In this document: piece after piece, positions 1 to 8,866 of the stretch
How positions within the stretch are numbered: position 1 is the first letter of the stretch
Layout of the letters: every line of letters starts with the position of its first letter
Assembly: GCA_947589305.1 (NCBI GenBank)
Contig: CANQAP010000007.1
Location: forward strand, 32,199 to 96,198
DNA from: an uncultured Lachnospiraceae bacterium
GTDB taxonomy: Bacteria; Bacillota; Clostridia; Lachnospirales; Lachnospiraceae
Direction of reading: 5' to 3'
DNA length: 64,000 nucleotides
Made by a program: the position numbers and the translations under genes
Notes under the pieces: model-generated
Told to the model about the DNA's origin: nothing
What the model saw: the letters and a program-made list of their open reading frames with translations, nothing else
Databases searched by the model: none

Positions 1-405
1 TGCGCCGATAGACAGCATGTGTACCTCGTCGATAATATATACCTTATACTTGCCTTCAGTCGGAGAATACTGGACTTCATCCCGAATTTCCCGTATATTA
101 TCCACACCGTTATTGGATGCCGCATCTATCTCAATGACGTTCATGGAACTGCCTGCCGAAATCGAACGGCAGCTTGCACAGGTTCCGCACGGGCTTCCGT
201 CGATTGGATGCTCACAGTTGACCGCTTTGGCAAACAACTTTGCCACAGTCGTTTTACCCGTACCCCGTGTGCCGCAGAACAGATACGCATGTCCGATACG
301 ATCATGCGTCAACTGATTCTTAAGTGTCGTTACAATATGATCTTGTCCCTTGACTTCTTCAAAGGTATCCGGACGCCATTTCCGGTATAGTGCCATATAT
401 GACAT
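1..405 (-). CDS. dnaX: DNA polymerase III subunit gamma/tau, N-terminal part (cut by window edge)
   Basis: This is the first 135 residues of the clamp-loader ATPase; the rest lies to the left of the window. It opens MSYMALYRKWRP, typical of DnaX. The Walker A motif GTRGTGKT is at residues 45-52, four zinc-ligand cysteines are at 64, 73, 76 and 79, and Walker B (DEVH) is at 126-129. The start at 405 is chosen because AAGGATGTGG lies just upstream. The protein loads the sliding clamp during replication. The holB gene for the delta-prime partner is at the other end of the window. Confidence is high; only the missing C-terminus (tau region) cannot be described. Confidence 0.97.
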   Translation of the reverse strand, partial: MSYMALYRKWRPDTFEEVKGQDHIVTTLKNQLTHDRIGHAYLFCGTRGTGKTTVAKLFAKAVNCEHPIDGSPCGTCASCRSISAGSSMNVIEIDAASNNGVDNIREIRDEVQYSPTEGKYKVYIIDEVHMLSIGA

Positions 406-458
406 GTATTCCACATCCTTATTTCATTTCTGACAAGGTTCGGCAAAACATCCTTCGC

Positions 459-1457
459 TTAGTACCGGAACCGGAAAATTTCATCTAATGTACGCAGTGT
501 CTTAAAATTACCCTTGGCAGTCAGCTCACCTGCCATAAATGCCCTTTGGAAGGTATTCTTACCATTAATAATCGCTTTTATTACCTTGGTCTCCGCTTTC
601 ATCACTACGTCCGCCTCGGTATCATCACTGTACCAGCACTTCACACTATTCGGCGTGACTTCAATCGAAAGTGTAGACTCCCGATCCGGAATCATAATAA
701 TATACTTTGCATGGAAACCTTCCTGCGGATAAAAATTCGTCCGCAGCTCCCGGATGAACTCTCCCTCTTTCTCCTTCGGTTCGGAATCTCCTAACATCGA
801 CTTAAACATAGCCGATAGTTCTTCAATATCCTTCTTCTGCTTTTTGACATACGTATCATCAGAAACAAATCGTGATAATTGCTCGCTTTCCTGCGGCGTC
901 AGATCAATCGTTTTCGTCTTGGAAATATTCTCTTTCACCGCCACATTACTGTTTGGCAGGATCGGTATGGTCTGATTGATCGCCCGATATAGATCTTCTG
1001 CCTTTTTTTCGATAATTCCGCGGTATACAGCGGACGTTTCAAAATCCGTATGATTTTCCACATATGCCGCCAAACCGTTCATCGGAATGCCGCCTAATGT
1101 TTCCCAGCCTTTAATCAATGTCAGTTCGGCATCCCGTTCCCCGTAAGTCGTCGCCATAACGACCGGAAGCATATAAATGTTTTTCATTTTCTGCTTATCA
1201 CCGTAGAGCCAGCACATATCTAAAAACTGCTGCATATAGCCGCCGATCCCAAACCATTCCAACGATACTGCCAAAATCACTCCGTCCGCTTCCTTTAACG
1301 TCGCCGGCAGCGTCGCGATCGCATTTTTCTCTTCATATAAATTATACCGATGGACATTCACGCGCAGCTCTTCCAACACTTCTGTCAGTTTTCCAATGAC
1401 ATACAGCGTAGGATCTTCAATTAATCCGCGTCCCCCATAATATATATTGATTTTCAT
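459..1457 (-). CDS. Flavodoxin-fold NAD(P)H oxidoreductase-like protein with C-terminal SCP2-like domain
   Basis: A 332-residue cytoplasmic protein with two parts. Residues 1-170 resemble NADPH-dependent FMN reductases (flavodoxin fold): it begins with a beta strand and a glycine-rich loop (YYGGRGL) and has the segment DGVILAVSLEWFGIGG around 58-74. After a charged linker (about 175-230), residues 232-332 look like a sterol-carrier-protein-2 type lipid-binding domain, ending MAGELTAKGNFKTLRTLDEIF. I recognise this pairing from Clostridia but know no assigned reaction. It has its own ribosome site (AAAGGAGATG) and a long upstream region with an 18-base palindrome. Redox activity is inferred from the fold only. 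Confidence 0.75.
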   Translation of the reverse strand: MKINIYYGGRGLIEDPTLYVIGKLTEVLEELRVNVHRYNLYEEKNAIATLPATLKEADGVILAVSLEWFGIGGYMQQFLDMCWLYGDKQKMKNIYMLPVVMATTYGERDAELTLIKGWETLGGIPMNGLAAYVENHTDFETSAVYRGIIEKKAEDLYRAINQTIPILPNSNVAVKENISKTKTIDLTPQESEQLSRFVSDDTYVKKQKKDIEELSAMFKSMLGDSEPKEKEGEFIRELRTNFYPQEGFHAKYIIMIPDRESTLSIEVTPNSVKCWYSDDTEADVVMKAETKVIKAIINGKNTFQRAFMAGELTAKGNFKTLRTLDEIFRFRY

Positions 1458-1577
1458 AAGTGCATCTCCTTTTGCTTGGAAGCGTTTTCTATGTTATCTA
1501 TACGTTAATTGTTTTCATTTTATCCCTTTGTCCCCAGACACCATGTAAGTTTTTTCACATCATACCGTCTCAGGCGC

Positions 1578-1595
1578 GCTTAGAGATCTCTAAGC
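1578..1595. promoter_or_regulatory. Perfect 18-base palindrome, possible operator
   Basis: GCTTAGAGATCTCTAAGC reads identically on both strands. It lies about 120 bases upstream of the flavodoxin/SCP2 gene, between it and the terminator of the YjbR gene. Its length and position suit a dimeric repressor, but no regulator is identified. Confidence 0.45.
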
Positions 1596-1643
1596 ACATT
1601 ATTTCATAAAATACTCCTTATTATTATAGCGGAAAGATACGAT

Positions 1644-1685
1644 AAAAGCAACGGGTAGGACATGAAAATCCTAGCCGTTGCTTTT
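1644..1685 (-). terminator. Terminator hairpin overlapping the end of the YjbR gene
   Basis: Arms of about 16 bases (AAAAGCAACGG... / ...CCGTTGCTTTT) enclose a 9-10 base loop and end in A/T-rich flanks. The stop codon of the YjbR-like gene (1671-1673) lies inside the hairpin, so the last codons form part of the stem. Confidence 0.7.
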
Positions 1686-2033
1686 ATTTCGGGTTGCCTT
1701 TTTCTTTGGACAAACCAATTCATAACTTTCCCGGATCATCCGCTGTATTTCCTCTGTCGGTATGCTTCCGTCCAGCATAATCGTATTCCAATGTACCTTA
1801 TTCATGTGATAGGCGGGAATCACGGACGGATATACACCCCGCCAAAAGACACCCCACTCCGGATCCACCTTTACATTCACCCAGATGATCCCTTCCCGTT
1901 CATAGATCAGGGCAAAGGTTTTTTTATTCCCTTCACATCGCATCACGGTCCAGTTAACATCATGAAACGGATAATCTTCATATACATGCTCCAAGCCTTT
2001 ACAATAGGCAATAACTTCTTCGCGGCTTTTCAT
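1671..2033 (-). CDS. MmcQ/YjbR family protein
   Basis: A 120-residue protein of the MmcQ/YjbR family (double-wing fold, often called DNA-binding). Family features seen are the YPF segment, the conserved KVDPEWGVFWRGVYPSVIP stretch, and HMNKVHWNTIMLDG followed by a C-terminal helix. The start at 2033 (MKSREEVIAYC) is preferred over a longer reading because AGGAAAGG lies just upstream. The molecular role of the family is not settled. It stands alone, with the DUF6382-FHA gene of the Tad operon upstream in the same direction and a terminator at its end. Confidence 0.85.
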   Translation of the reverse strand: MKSREEVIAYCKGLEHVYEDYPFHDVNWTVMRCEGNKKTFALIYEREGIIWVNVKVDPEWGVFWRGVYPSVIPAYHMNKVHWNTIMLDGSIPTEEIQRMIRESYELVCPKKKATRNKSNG

Positions 2034-2115
2034 CTTTTTTCCTTTCCTGAGCAACACCATCGATTGGCAGATATTGATTGTGTTTCCCATAATATAACAG
2101 ATTTCTTACTTTGTA

Positions 2116-3441
2116 TCAACTGACCGGCATTTTGTGATATCCGTCTTTTAGTCTTCCCTTCTTTAAGCAGTACCGGTTCCTGCCAACCGTTAAGATATCG
2201 CCTTCGTTCAGAAGATGCGGCTGTTCCTCCGTTATCCTTTCTCCGTTGATAAAGGTGCCGTTGGTAGAGGATAGATCTTCTACATAAATATTATCTCCGC
2301 TTTGATAAAGCATCAGATGACGCCGACTGATCCCCTCATCCGATAGGATATGATCCACTTCTTCCGGCTTCCTGCCCAGCACCGCCGGCAAATGATCGAG
2401 CGGGATATCCCCGGTAAGTTCCTGCTGCCCTTCCAATATCCAAAAATCTTGTTCCGTTTCTTTTAACGGGGACAAAACCGTCGTTTCTCCTATGTCCGCC
2501 TGTGATTCCGAGTGATCGATCGTTTCCACGATCCGGTGCGGTTCCTGAAAAAGAGTATCCGGTGAAACGCTCTGTTTTGAACGATCGTTCCCATGGGCGT
2601 CACTAGACGGCAAATCGTCATGAAACGGTATTGCCGATTTTTTCTTGCACTGCATATGACTATAAGCAGTCACGATCGCTATGATTCCAAATACGATGCC
2701 TATTACCAGATCCCTTTCCCTATGGGATACCAGAAAAAACCGTACGCCAAATACTATGACCGCCACGATACTGACCAACGACAGGCTTCCGTACATATAC
2801 ACGGAAAACGGCGGATGGATCACAGACGCCTTGGGAGTGTCTTGCTTTACAGGCGGCGTTCTATCCGGAACCGGGCATGCTGCCTGTTCTTTATCTATCG
2901 TCATATTTCGGTCCAGATATTGCCGGAATTCTTCTTTTCCCACGGTTCCTTCCTGAACGAACCGATATAACCCATACAGAAAAAGGATCGCATCTTGATC
3001 CTGATGATTGATATGTTTCATGCAGAATTCAACTAAGGTTCGAAAACCCGTTTGAAATCGAACGCCGCTATCCGGCTGATAACAAAAGCCATATCGTTTT
3101 GTACCCACCTGATAATATATCCGCTCCGGCTGCAACAAGATACCTTCGACCGGCAAAAAGTAGTCTTCTAATCCTTCGCAACACGCATAGATGGATTGAA
3201 ACAGATTCCGCATTTCTTTCCCCGTCATCTCCAACCGGTCATATCGTTGTGCGATCGGAACCGAACTGCCGGTATCGTAACGAATCGTGATGAATCCGTC
3301 TTGACATTGCAATTCCAGCGGCAGCAGTCCTCTACCTTCATACTGTAACAGCATATTCAACTCGAATCCGTCTATATCTAAATAGTTTGTTTTAACATTC
3401 AAATACTGATGGAAGCCCTCACTTTGTATCCATGTGTCCAA
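2116..3441 (-). CDS. DUF6382 and FHA domain membrane protein, last gene of the Tad operon
   Basis: A 441-residue protein. Residues 1-180 match the DUF6382 type found beside Tad pilus genes in Clostridia. Two membrane segments lie near 215-262. A forkhead-associated domain fills about 350-430, with its GR, SRRH and LSSTNGTFING hallmarks. FHA domains bind phosphothreonine, so it may link pilus assembly to a Ser/Thr kinase not found in this window; that is inference. The start is a TTG at 3441 with GGAGG ten bases upstream, and it overlaps the preceding TadE-like gene by 23 bases, which suggests translational coupling. Confidence 0.8.
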   Translation of the reverse strand: MDTWIQSEGFHQYLNVKTNYLDIDGFELNMLLQYEGRGLLPLELQCQDGFITIRYDTGSSVPIAQRYDRLEMTGKEMRNLFQSIYACCEGLEDYFLPVEGILLQPERIYYQVGTKRYGFCYQPDSGVRFQTGFRTLVEFCMKHINHQDQDAILFLYGLYRFVQEGTVGKEEFRQYLDRNMTIDKEQAACPVPDRTPPVKQDTPKASVIHPPFSVYMYGSLSLVSIVAVIVFGVRFFLVSHRERDLVIGIVFGIIAIVTAYSHMQCKKKSAIPFHDDLPSSDAHGNDRSKQSVSPDTLFQEPHRIVETIDHSESQADIGETTVLSPLKETEQDFWILEGQQELTGDIPLDHLPAVLGRKPEEVDHILSDEGISRRHLMLYQSGDNIYVEDLSSTNGTFINGERITEEQPHLLNEGDILTVGRNRYCLKKGRLKDGYHKMPVS

Positions 3442-3769
3442 GCAACTGCCACCTCCTCAGTTTTTGATCTGTATCCGAGCATCGCACAACATGCCGCTCC
3501 GTTGATCGAATGGCATATCCGGTTACCGGTTCTGATTTCACCTGTTCGGAATACACTTTTTTATCCGTAAGCAATGGTCTTGCATCCGGCGATCCTGTCA
3601 CATCCGTGTATGTAAACATAAGGTTGGAGTGTACCTTTGCCTGTTGAAATACGGCAAGCATCATAGAGATACATAATGCCGTCACCATCAGGATCAGTGG
3701 CATAATGCAGGTCGCCTCTACCACCGCACTCCCTTTGTTACTCTGCCTGTTATTTTTTTGACTCCACAT
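3419..3769 (-). CDS. Small TadE-like pseudopilin
   Basis: A 116-residue protein with the TadE layout: a short basic N-terminus, then NKGSAVVEATCIMPLILMV, whose hydrophobic helix carries the conserved glutamate after the G/S-A/T motif. The rest (about 85 residues) is predicted to lie outside the membrane. TadE-type minor pilins are cleaved by the TadV/CpaA peptidase, encoded here at 11004-11522. The start at 3769 has AGGAGG upstream and is preferred to a longer reading from 3802. It sits between the larger TadE-like gene and the FHA gene. Confidence 0.75.
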   Translation of the reverse strand: MWSQKNNRQSNKGSAVVEATCIMPLILMVTALCISMMLAVFQQAKVHSNLMFTYTDVTGSPDARPLLTDKKVYSEQVKSEPVTGYAIRSTERHVVRCSDTDQKLRRWQLLGHMDTK

Positions 3770-3811
3770 TTTTTCGTTTCCTCCTATCCGCATTGCTGTC
3801 ATCCGTTTGCT

Positions 3812-4753
3812 TTATCCGCCGCTACAGCGGGAACACGGGGCATAACCCTGCGCTTCTCGTTTTTTTACCCTGCGCACCGTCCGTTTTAAACCGCTGCACT
3901 GCAAAGAAGTATGGTAACATTCCCCCGTATTCGCTATATAATACATAGCCGTTTCGCAAGTACCGCAGTATGCGCATGGCTTTCGACCGGCATATGCCGT
4001 ATCTAACATAGCTTTTGACACCGGAAAAATAGTCAGTTTCAAATGACTGCAATTCCGGCTGAGGTGATATACGGAACTATATTCTGCCAAATACACATAG
4101 GTTTCGTCTTCCGCATCGGCTTGATCCGACTGATAACCGGTATAGGCTTTCTGCCGTACCTGAATCCGTATCGGTACGGATAGATCCTGTAACACCGGCA
4201 CCGGAATATGAATCCGGTATGCGGCTTGCAGGCAGAGGAACCCCTGTTCATCCAATTCCGGCTGAAGGGAAATCCTGATGCCGCTTTTTCCATTGGCAAT
4301 ATATTGTTTTATTCTGGGATCTTCCGATAAATACTCCTGAAACTTATCATATGCCAGTACATGCCCGACAGATTCCATGTCTGTCTGTTCCGCTGCATAT
4401 GTATATTCCGCCAAACACACAGCCGTATTCATTGCCGCCTGATACACCTGATTTTCCAGTATATAAATCTGACCGATCGAATAAAACGCCCAAAACGCGA
4501 ATAGCATGATCGGCACCGTACATACGGCTTCTATCGTAGCAGAGCCACGATTGGCAAAGGAGGCGCTTAGAACTGCGTACTTACCCTTACGTTGGGACTT
4601 CAGCCGGTTTTGTCTGTCTGAACGTTTAGGCGTAAAGAAGTTCATAAGAGGCTTGAATAAGTGGAATAATAAGAAACTATATTTTGGAGTCGAATGTTTG
4701 TGAGCGATTAAATGATTTTCGTTTGTTTTTGTTTGTGCATATAAGTTTCCCAT
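3812..4753 (-). CDS. TadE-like pseudopilin with two C-terminal YHxxxxC / CxxC metal-site-like repeats
   Basis: A 313-residue protein. After an unusual basic leader of about 68 residues comes NRGSATIEAVCTVPIMLFAF, a TadE-type hydrophobic helix. The extracellular part ends in two similar modules: Y229-H230-x4-C235-x2-L with C260-x2-C263, and Y280-H281-x4-C286-x2-L with C307-x2-C310. Such YHxxxxCxxL...PCxxC units occur at the ends of some secreted bacterial proteins and look like small metal sites; zinc binding is inferred. No good ribosome site precedes ATG 4753, while a strong one serves a 13-codon frame just upstream (4764-4805). The start is therefore uncertain. Confidence 0.75.
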   Translation of the reverse strand: MGNLYAQTKTNENHLIAHKHSTPKYSFLLFHLFKPLMNFFTPKRSDRQNRLKSQRKGKYAVLSASFANRGSATIEAVCTVPIMLFAFWAFYSIGQIYILENQVYQAAMNTAVCLAEYTYAAEQTDMESVGHVLAYDKFQEYLSEDPRIKQYIANGKSGIRISLQPELDEQGFLCLQAAYRIHIPVPVLQDLSVPIRIQVRQKAYTGYQSDQADAEDETYVYLAEYSSVYHLSRNCSHLKLTIFPVSKAMLDTAYAGRKPCAYCGTCETAMYYIANTGECYHTSLQCSGLKRTVRRVKKREAQGYAPCSRCSGG

Positions 4754-4763
4754 ATCTGTTCTG

Positions 4764-4805
4764 TCAGCATACTACCGGTTGAAACGTATCGGAATAAGTA
4801 CGCAT
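4764..4805 (-). CDS. Possible 13-codon leader peptide before the TadE-like gene
   Basis: An AAAGGAGG site precedes ATG 4805, which opens a frame of only 13 codons ending ten bases before the start of the TadE-like gene and in a different frame. It could couple translation of that gene, or mark a frameshift in a longer ancestral N-terminus. It rests on the ribosome site and spacing alone. Confidence 0.25.
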   Translation of the reverse strand: MRTYSDTFQPVVC

Positions 4806-4828
4806 TTCCAAGCGCCTCCTTTTGTCAT

Positions 4829-6427
4829 TTATAAATATCTTCCCTCTTCCTGAAAAAACCAATCCTGCTGCTGTTCCTGTATGTTTACCTGAACCTCAAA
4901 TTGCGTCACACAATTTTCTATCCGAAATTCCGGTATATTCTCCTGAATATTTACCTGCATGATATCCAGCATTCGATAATACTTCAAATCCTGATCCGGC
5001 ATCGACGCCAATAATATCAACAGATAATCGTCATAACTCAGTCCGTCTCCCTCATCATCCGTAACGCTATCCTGCGATGCCAGATCGCCGATATGATTGA
5101 AGGACAACTGCCAGCTTTCTTTATCTTTGATAAACGGCACTTCGTGACCTAACAACAGACTTCTCACATCCATCAGGCTTTCCGCGTATGCCCAGCATAC
5201 CAGTAATACATATGAAACCGGCTTCGCCGCAGGCGCAAGCCCGATCGGAGCAAGCAGGATGGTCGCCGCCATAAGCGCCTGTTCTTTCATCGATTCATCG
5301 GTCAGTGCATATCCGATATTCGGAATCAGCCGGATCCGACCGATTCTTTCCGCCACTTCAGATAAATTCTCATAATCGGATGCTTTCCCAACCACCAAAT
5401 ATTCCACTTCACAATTCCACACATGCGCTTCTTTCCCAACTTCCGATTCAGATGAATGATCCCAGTGGCGGAACGCATCCAAAGCGTATGCAATACCATA
5501 TACTTCCTGCAGATCGTTGAGATCGGAACTTTGCGCCTCCGATAAGATATCTTCCCATTGCAGATCGGAGATCTGACCGTATGGCTGTAAATCCCATGAA
5601 AAGGCAGGTGTTTCCTCAGCCGATTCCACAACGGAAGAAGGAAGACCGCTTATCGGAACAGATTCCTTTGATATTTGCGATTCCTGTTCCGGTATGAGTG
5701 CCGTAAGTATCCCGTTTTCTAACATACCGTCCAATGCTTTCCTAGGATCTGTGAATATTCCCTGATCGACCAAATCCATTTCCAAAAGATCATCCATGGA
5801 AATCGTTTCAAAATCAGTCACCCCTTGACTCTTTAGGGCTTCTTCCAACCCCAGTGCCTGAAGATCTTCTCTCGTAGGATCTCCTGCCGTATGCTCTGTC
5901 CCGCCTTCCTGACCGGATGCGACGGACAGACGATCTATATCCTGTGACAGATCCGCTTTCTGATCCTCGGTATCCGCCTGCCGAATGGTATCCGTCATAT
6001 TTTCTAACAGACCGGCAGGCAGTTTCAGTTCCATGTATTCCCGTATCTGCCTTTTCATTTCTTCAAGTCCGTTTTCGGTCAGCGGCTGCGTATCCGTCAG
6101 TAACACGTCTTCCGTATGAAAACTGTACAGCGTATCGGATTCTGTCAGATTATAAGTCAGATATTCTTTCATCCGTTCTTCCAAATATCCCTCGCCCCTT
6201 CCGTAATATGTCCGATCTAAAGCAAGCAGATGATATCTCTGAAACAGATCCGGCTGATAATCCCCTTTCATACTGGCGACCGCATGCACCACCGCCTGTC
6301 TCGCCTTTGCCTTGCCCTCGTATAGACGTATGCCCTGCAATACGACCAGAATCAGAGCCAAACAGACCAATAATATGGCGGCGAGATAAATGCTGATTTC
6401 CCCTCTGTTATTTTGTCCGGTCTGCAT
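4829..6427 (-). CDS. DUF5702-type protein of the Tad operon
   Basis: A 532-residue protein. It begins QNNRGEISIYLAAILLVCLAL, a pilin-like or TadG-like N-terminal membrane helix, then a long acidic extracellular region full of E/D/Q/S and a further hydrophobic stretch near 390-415. I place it in the DUF5702 family, which accompanies Flp/Tad genes in Lachnospiraceae and related groups. The N-terminus suggests a large minor pilin or surface component. It starts 3 bases after the Flp pilin stop. Family placement is from memory of the sequence type; function is unknown. Confidence 0.7.
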   Translation of the reverse strand: MQTGQNNRGEISIYLAAILLVCLALILVVLQGIRLYEGKAKARQAVVHAVASMKGDYQPDLFQRYHLLALDRTYYGRGEGYLEERMKEYLTYNLTESDTLYSFHTEDVLLTDTQPLTENGLEEMKRQIREYMELKLPAGLLENMTDTIRQADTEDQKADLSQDIDRLSVASGQEGGTEHTAGDPTREDLQALGLEEALKSQGVTDFETISMDDLLEMDLVDQGIFTDPRKALDGMLENGILTALIPEQESQISKESVPISGLPSSVVESAEETPAFSWDLQPYGQISDLQWEDILSEAQSSDLNDLQEVYGIAYALDAFRHWDHSSESEVGKEAHVWNCEVEYLVVGKASDYENLSEVAERIGRIRLIPNIGYALTDESMKEQALMAATILLAPIGLAPAAKPVSYVLLVCWAYAESLMDVRSLLLGHEVPFIKDKESWQLSFNHIGDLASQDSVTDDEGDGLSYDDYLLILLASMPDQDLKYYRMLDIMQVNIQENIPEFRIENCVTQFEVQVNIQEQQQDWFFQEEGRYL

Positions 6428-6430
6428 ATT

Positions 6431-6613
6431 CTATTTGTAAACCGTAGACGCATCACGGTTGATCGCTTTCCATATCTTATTTACCAACTGCGTGATCTGC
6501 TTTTGAAAAATAATAACCATAGCGATCAGTACGACAATGATCAATAATACTTCCACCACTCCCATTCCGTCCTCCGAATGTTCTCCTACCCAAAAATCCT
6601 TTATTATTTCCAT
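6431..6613 (-). CDS. Flp-type (type IVb) major pilin
   Basis: A 60-residue prepilin. The N-terminal leader ends at the glycines of EDGMG and is followed by VVEVLLIIVVLIAMVIIF, a hydrophobic helix with the glutamate at position 5 expected after prepilin peptidase cleavage. The mature part is short, as in Flp pilins. The start at 6613 has GGAG seven bases upstream and is preferred to a TTG two codons earlier. It lies between the TadC gene and the DUF5702 gene; no terminator was seen after it, although Flp genes often have one. Confidence 0.85.
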   Translation of the reverse strand: MEIIKDFWVGEHSEDGMGVVEVLLIIVVLIAMVIIFQKQITQLVNKIWKAINRDASTVYK

Positions 6614-6699
6614 TTGCAAACTCCTTTCCTCACATGTATGACTTGCATTTTGTTTTCTTTTCTGATTCTTATAACCTATATATCCGTTTCCGTTCGCTC

Positions 6700-8046
6700 T
6701 CAGCCATTATGGATCGTAACATTCAACAATGCAGGTCCTGCTACGACCAGCATGGAAATGATCATCAGGACGATCATAGGGAACAACAGCTTGGTTCCCG
6801 CTTCTTCTCCTGCTTTTTTTGCTCGTTCTTTCCTTTGCTCAAACGCTGCATGTTCTTCCTGTTCCAACTGTACGACGAATCCGGAACTGCCTTTCCGAAT
6901 CTGTTGCGCCAACATAGAAGCCAGCTTCATATATGGCAATAAACCAATCCGTTTTCCTAAGTTCACATATGCCTGCTCTTGTGTTACGCCGGCATTCATT
7001 TCGTTCCACATAACGGACAATTCCTGATAAAGACTGTTATCTGTATCCGATTTTTGTTCATATTGTTTCCGAATACGTTCCAAAGCGCCCTTAACGGTAG
7101 TTCCCGCACACAGATATAACAAAAGTTGATTCACAAGGTAAGGGTACTCGCGTAACCATTCCGCCTTCCGGATTTTCAACTGTCTGTCCAGTTCCTCACG
7201 TTTTCGGAACCACAACAGACCGCAGATCCCAATTCCGAATATGGCAAACAATACCGCCTTAGAGCCTTGGTTCATATGTTCCCGCAGCCGGATCCCCTGA
7301 GTGTCTGACGGAAGATAAATATCTTTTTCATATGCGGATTCCTGAAGCATTGTATCCAAAGCCAGTTGAAGCTGCCGCCGCCGTTGTTCTTCCGGTGTGA
7401 GATGCTTTGGACAGATCGTAAGCCCATACTCCCTGATCTCTTCCCTGTCCTCATAACTTAACGTCAAGGACAACGAAAGGGATACGGCTTCCGTCAAAGT
7501 ATCGTTATGGACCGTTCCGTTTTCTTCCAGCAACTCATAATCACTGCTGCCCCAGCTTACCCTTAACCCACTGTCCGGTATGGACGTCGGCAGATTTAAA
7601 TCCGTTTGGATCTGATCCGGCGCCGGATTATCTCCCAACATAGATTGCTCCAAAAAAGCAAATCCATCTTCAAACTTCTGCTTTAGTATCTCTTCCGGAT
7701 ATCTGACCGGCTCGATCAAAAGCGGAAGCTCCTGATATGTCTTGTCCTCCGTCTGATAGTAAACGGAATACGTCGTTTCCTCTTCTCCGTAATCATTTCT
7801 GACAATGTGTATTCCTTGTTTGGCTGCAAAGCATTCATATAACCATATCCCTATACTGCCTGCCATGACCAGCATCAACACGGTGAGAACGAGCGATAGA
7901 TTGTGAATATAATAACCATCGACCGCCTCATTGAGCTGCTTCGCCGTTCCCCTGTGTAAAACGGATAGGCGGTTCCGGATATGTTCTGTTCGAATGAGCC
8001 GTTTACGCTTCATCCATCGATATAGACATTCTGATATTCGTTTCAA
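6700..8046 (-). CDS. tadC: TadC-like type II secretion F domain protein with large inserted extracytoplasmic region
   Basis: About 448 residues. The C-terminal 170 residues are a T2SSF domain: EYPYLVNQLLLYLCAGTTVKGALERI, then LLPYMKLASMLAQQIRKG and a final membrane helix. This is the inner-membrane platform of the Flp pilus. A first membrane helix lies near 55-75, followed by roughly 195 residues of apparently external sequence before the next helix at 260-280. TadC proteins are normally shorter, so this insert is notable. The probable start is TTG 8046 with GAGG six bases upstream, one base after the TadB stop; a TTG at 8058 is the alternative. Confidence 0.8.
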   Translation of the reverse strand: MKRISECLYRWMKRKRLIRTEHIRNRLSVLHRGTAKQLNEAVDGYYIHNLSLVLTVLMLVMAGSIGIWLYECFAAKQGIHIVRNDYGEEETTYSVYYQTEDKTYQELPLLIEPVRYPEEILKQKFEDGFAFLEQSMLGDNPAPDQIQTDLNLPTSIPDSGLRVSWGSSDYELLEENGTVHNDTLTEAVSLSLSLTLSYEDREEIREYGLTICPKHLTPEEQRRRQLQLALDTMLQESAYEKDIYLPSDTQGIRLREHMNQGSKAVLFAIFGIGICGLLWFRKREELDRQLKIRKAEWLREYPYLVNQLLLYLCAGTTVKGALERIRKQYEQKSDTDNSLYQELSVMWNEMNAGVTQEQAYVNLGKRIGLLPYMKLASMLAQQIRKGSSGFVVQLEQEEHAAFEQRKERAKKAGEEAGTKLLFPMIVLMIISMLVVAGPALLNVTIHNG

Positions 8047-8047
8047 A

Positions 8048-8866
8048 TTACACCTCAATCCTAATTAACCGGCTTCCCCAATATGCAGCCGCCACGGTGC
8101 CTGCCAAACAGACGGTCATCAGAATCCTCCCGATCCCATTATGATAGATCGGTTCCATGTACAGCGGGTTCGTCAGTTTTAAATACACCAACATGAGAAC
8201 CGGCATCCCGCTCATGATCTTCTGCTCTAATTTCTTTCCGGCAAGCAGCGTCTGTATCTCCTGTTCCACTTCCATTTTTTCTACGATCACCGAAATCGTT
8301 TTATCCATCATATGTATCAGATTACCGCCGCTTCTTTTTGCCGTGCGCAGTACTTGCGCAAAACTTTGAAGATCCTCTAAATCCGCCCTTGCCGCAAACT
8401 CGCCGACCGCCTGTTCGATTGGAACATGGAGATGAAGCTGTGCCGCCACTGCGCGTACCTCTTCACATATCGGACTGCCCTGCGGATATAAAATCTCCAG
8501 ATCCTTTCCCGCCATCACCCATGCCTGCTCCACAGAATATCCCACTTTTAAATTCGCCGATAACGCATACAAGAGTTCTTTTAATTCCTCTAACATCCGC
8601 CTGCGTGTCTGACGCTGTTTCCATTTTAGGTACCAGCGGAAAAGAAACGGAACGCATGGCAGCAGAAATATCCCTGCTATCCATGAATCATAAAACAGAT
8701 AACCCATGCCCATACAGGCGAACGCCGACAACAGGATCATCCCGATGCAGTCAGGCGTGACATATGTTTTCATATGCTTCCAGACAGCCGCCTTGCCGAA
8801 GTTTATCGTCCCGCGTAAGACGTCGCAGCCTTTTCCATTCGCTTTTTTTGTTTTGGTTGTTTTCAT
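8048..8866 (-). CDS. tadB: TadB-like type II secretion F domain protein
   Basis: A 272-residue membrane protein. Two helices near 40-75 are followed by a T2SSF cytoplasmic domain (RRMLEELKELLYALSANLKVG, with the hallmark AQVLRTAKRSGGNL) and two C-terminal helices. It should pair with TadC to form the platform on which CpaF acts. GGAGGG lies eight bases before ATG 8866, which fixes the start and means a 116-base overlap with the cpaF reading frame, unusually long for this operon type. A shorter start at 8773 would reduce the overlap but has only a weak ribosome site. Confidence 0.85.
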   Translation of the reverse strand: MKTTKTKKANGKGCDVLRGTINFGKAAVWKHMKTYVTPDCIGMILLSAFACMGMGYLFYDSWIAGIFLLPCVPFLFRWYLKWKQRQTRRRMLEELKELLYALSANLKVGYSVEQAWVMAGKDLEILYPQGSPICEEVRAVAAQLHLHVPIEQAVGEFAARADLEDLQSFAQVLRTAKRSGGNLIHMMDKTISVIVEKMEVEQEIQTLLAGKKLEQKIMSGMPVLMLVYLKLTNPLYMEPIYHNGIGRILMTVCLAGTVAAAYWGSRLIRIEV

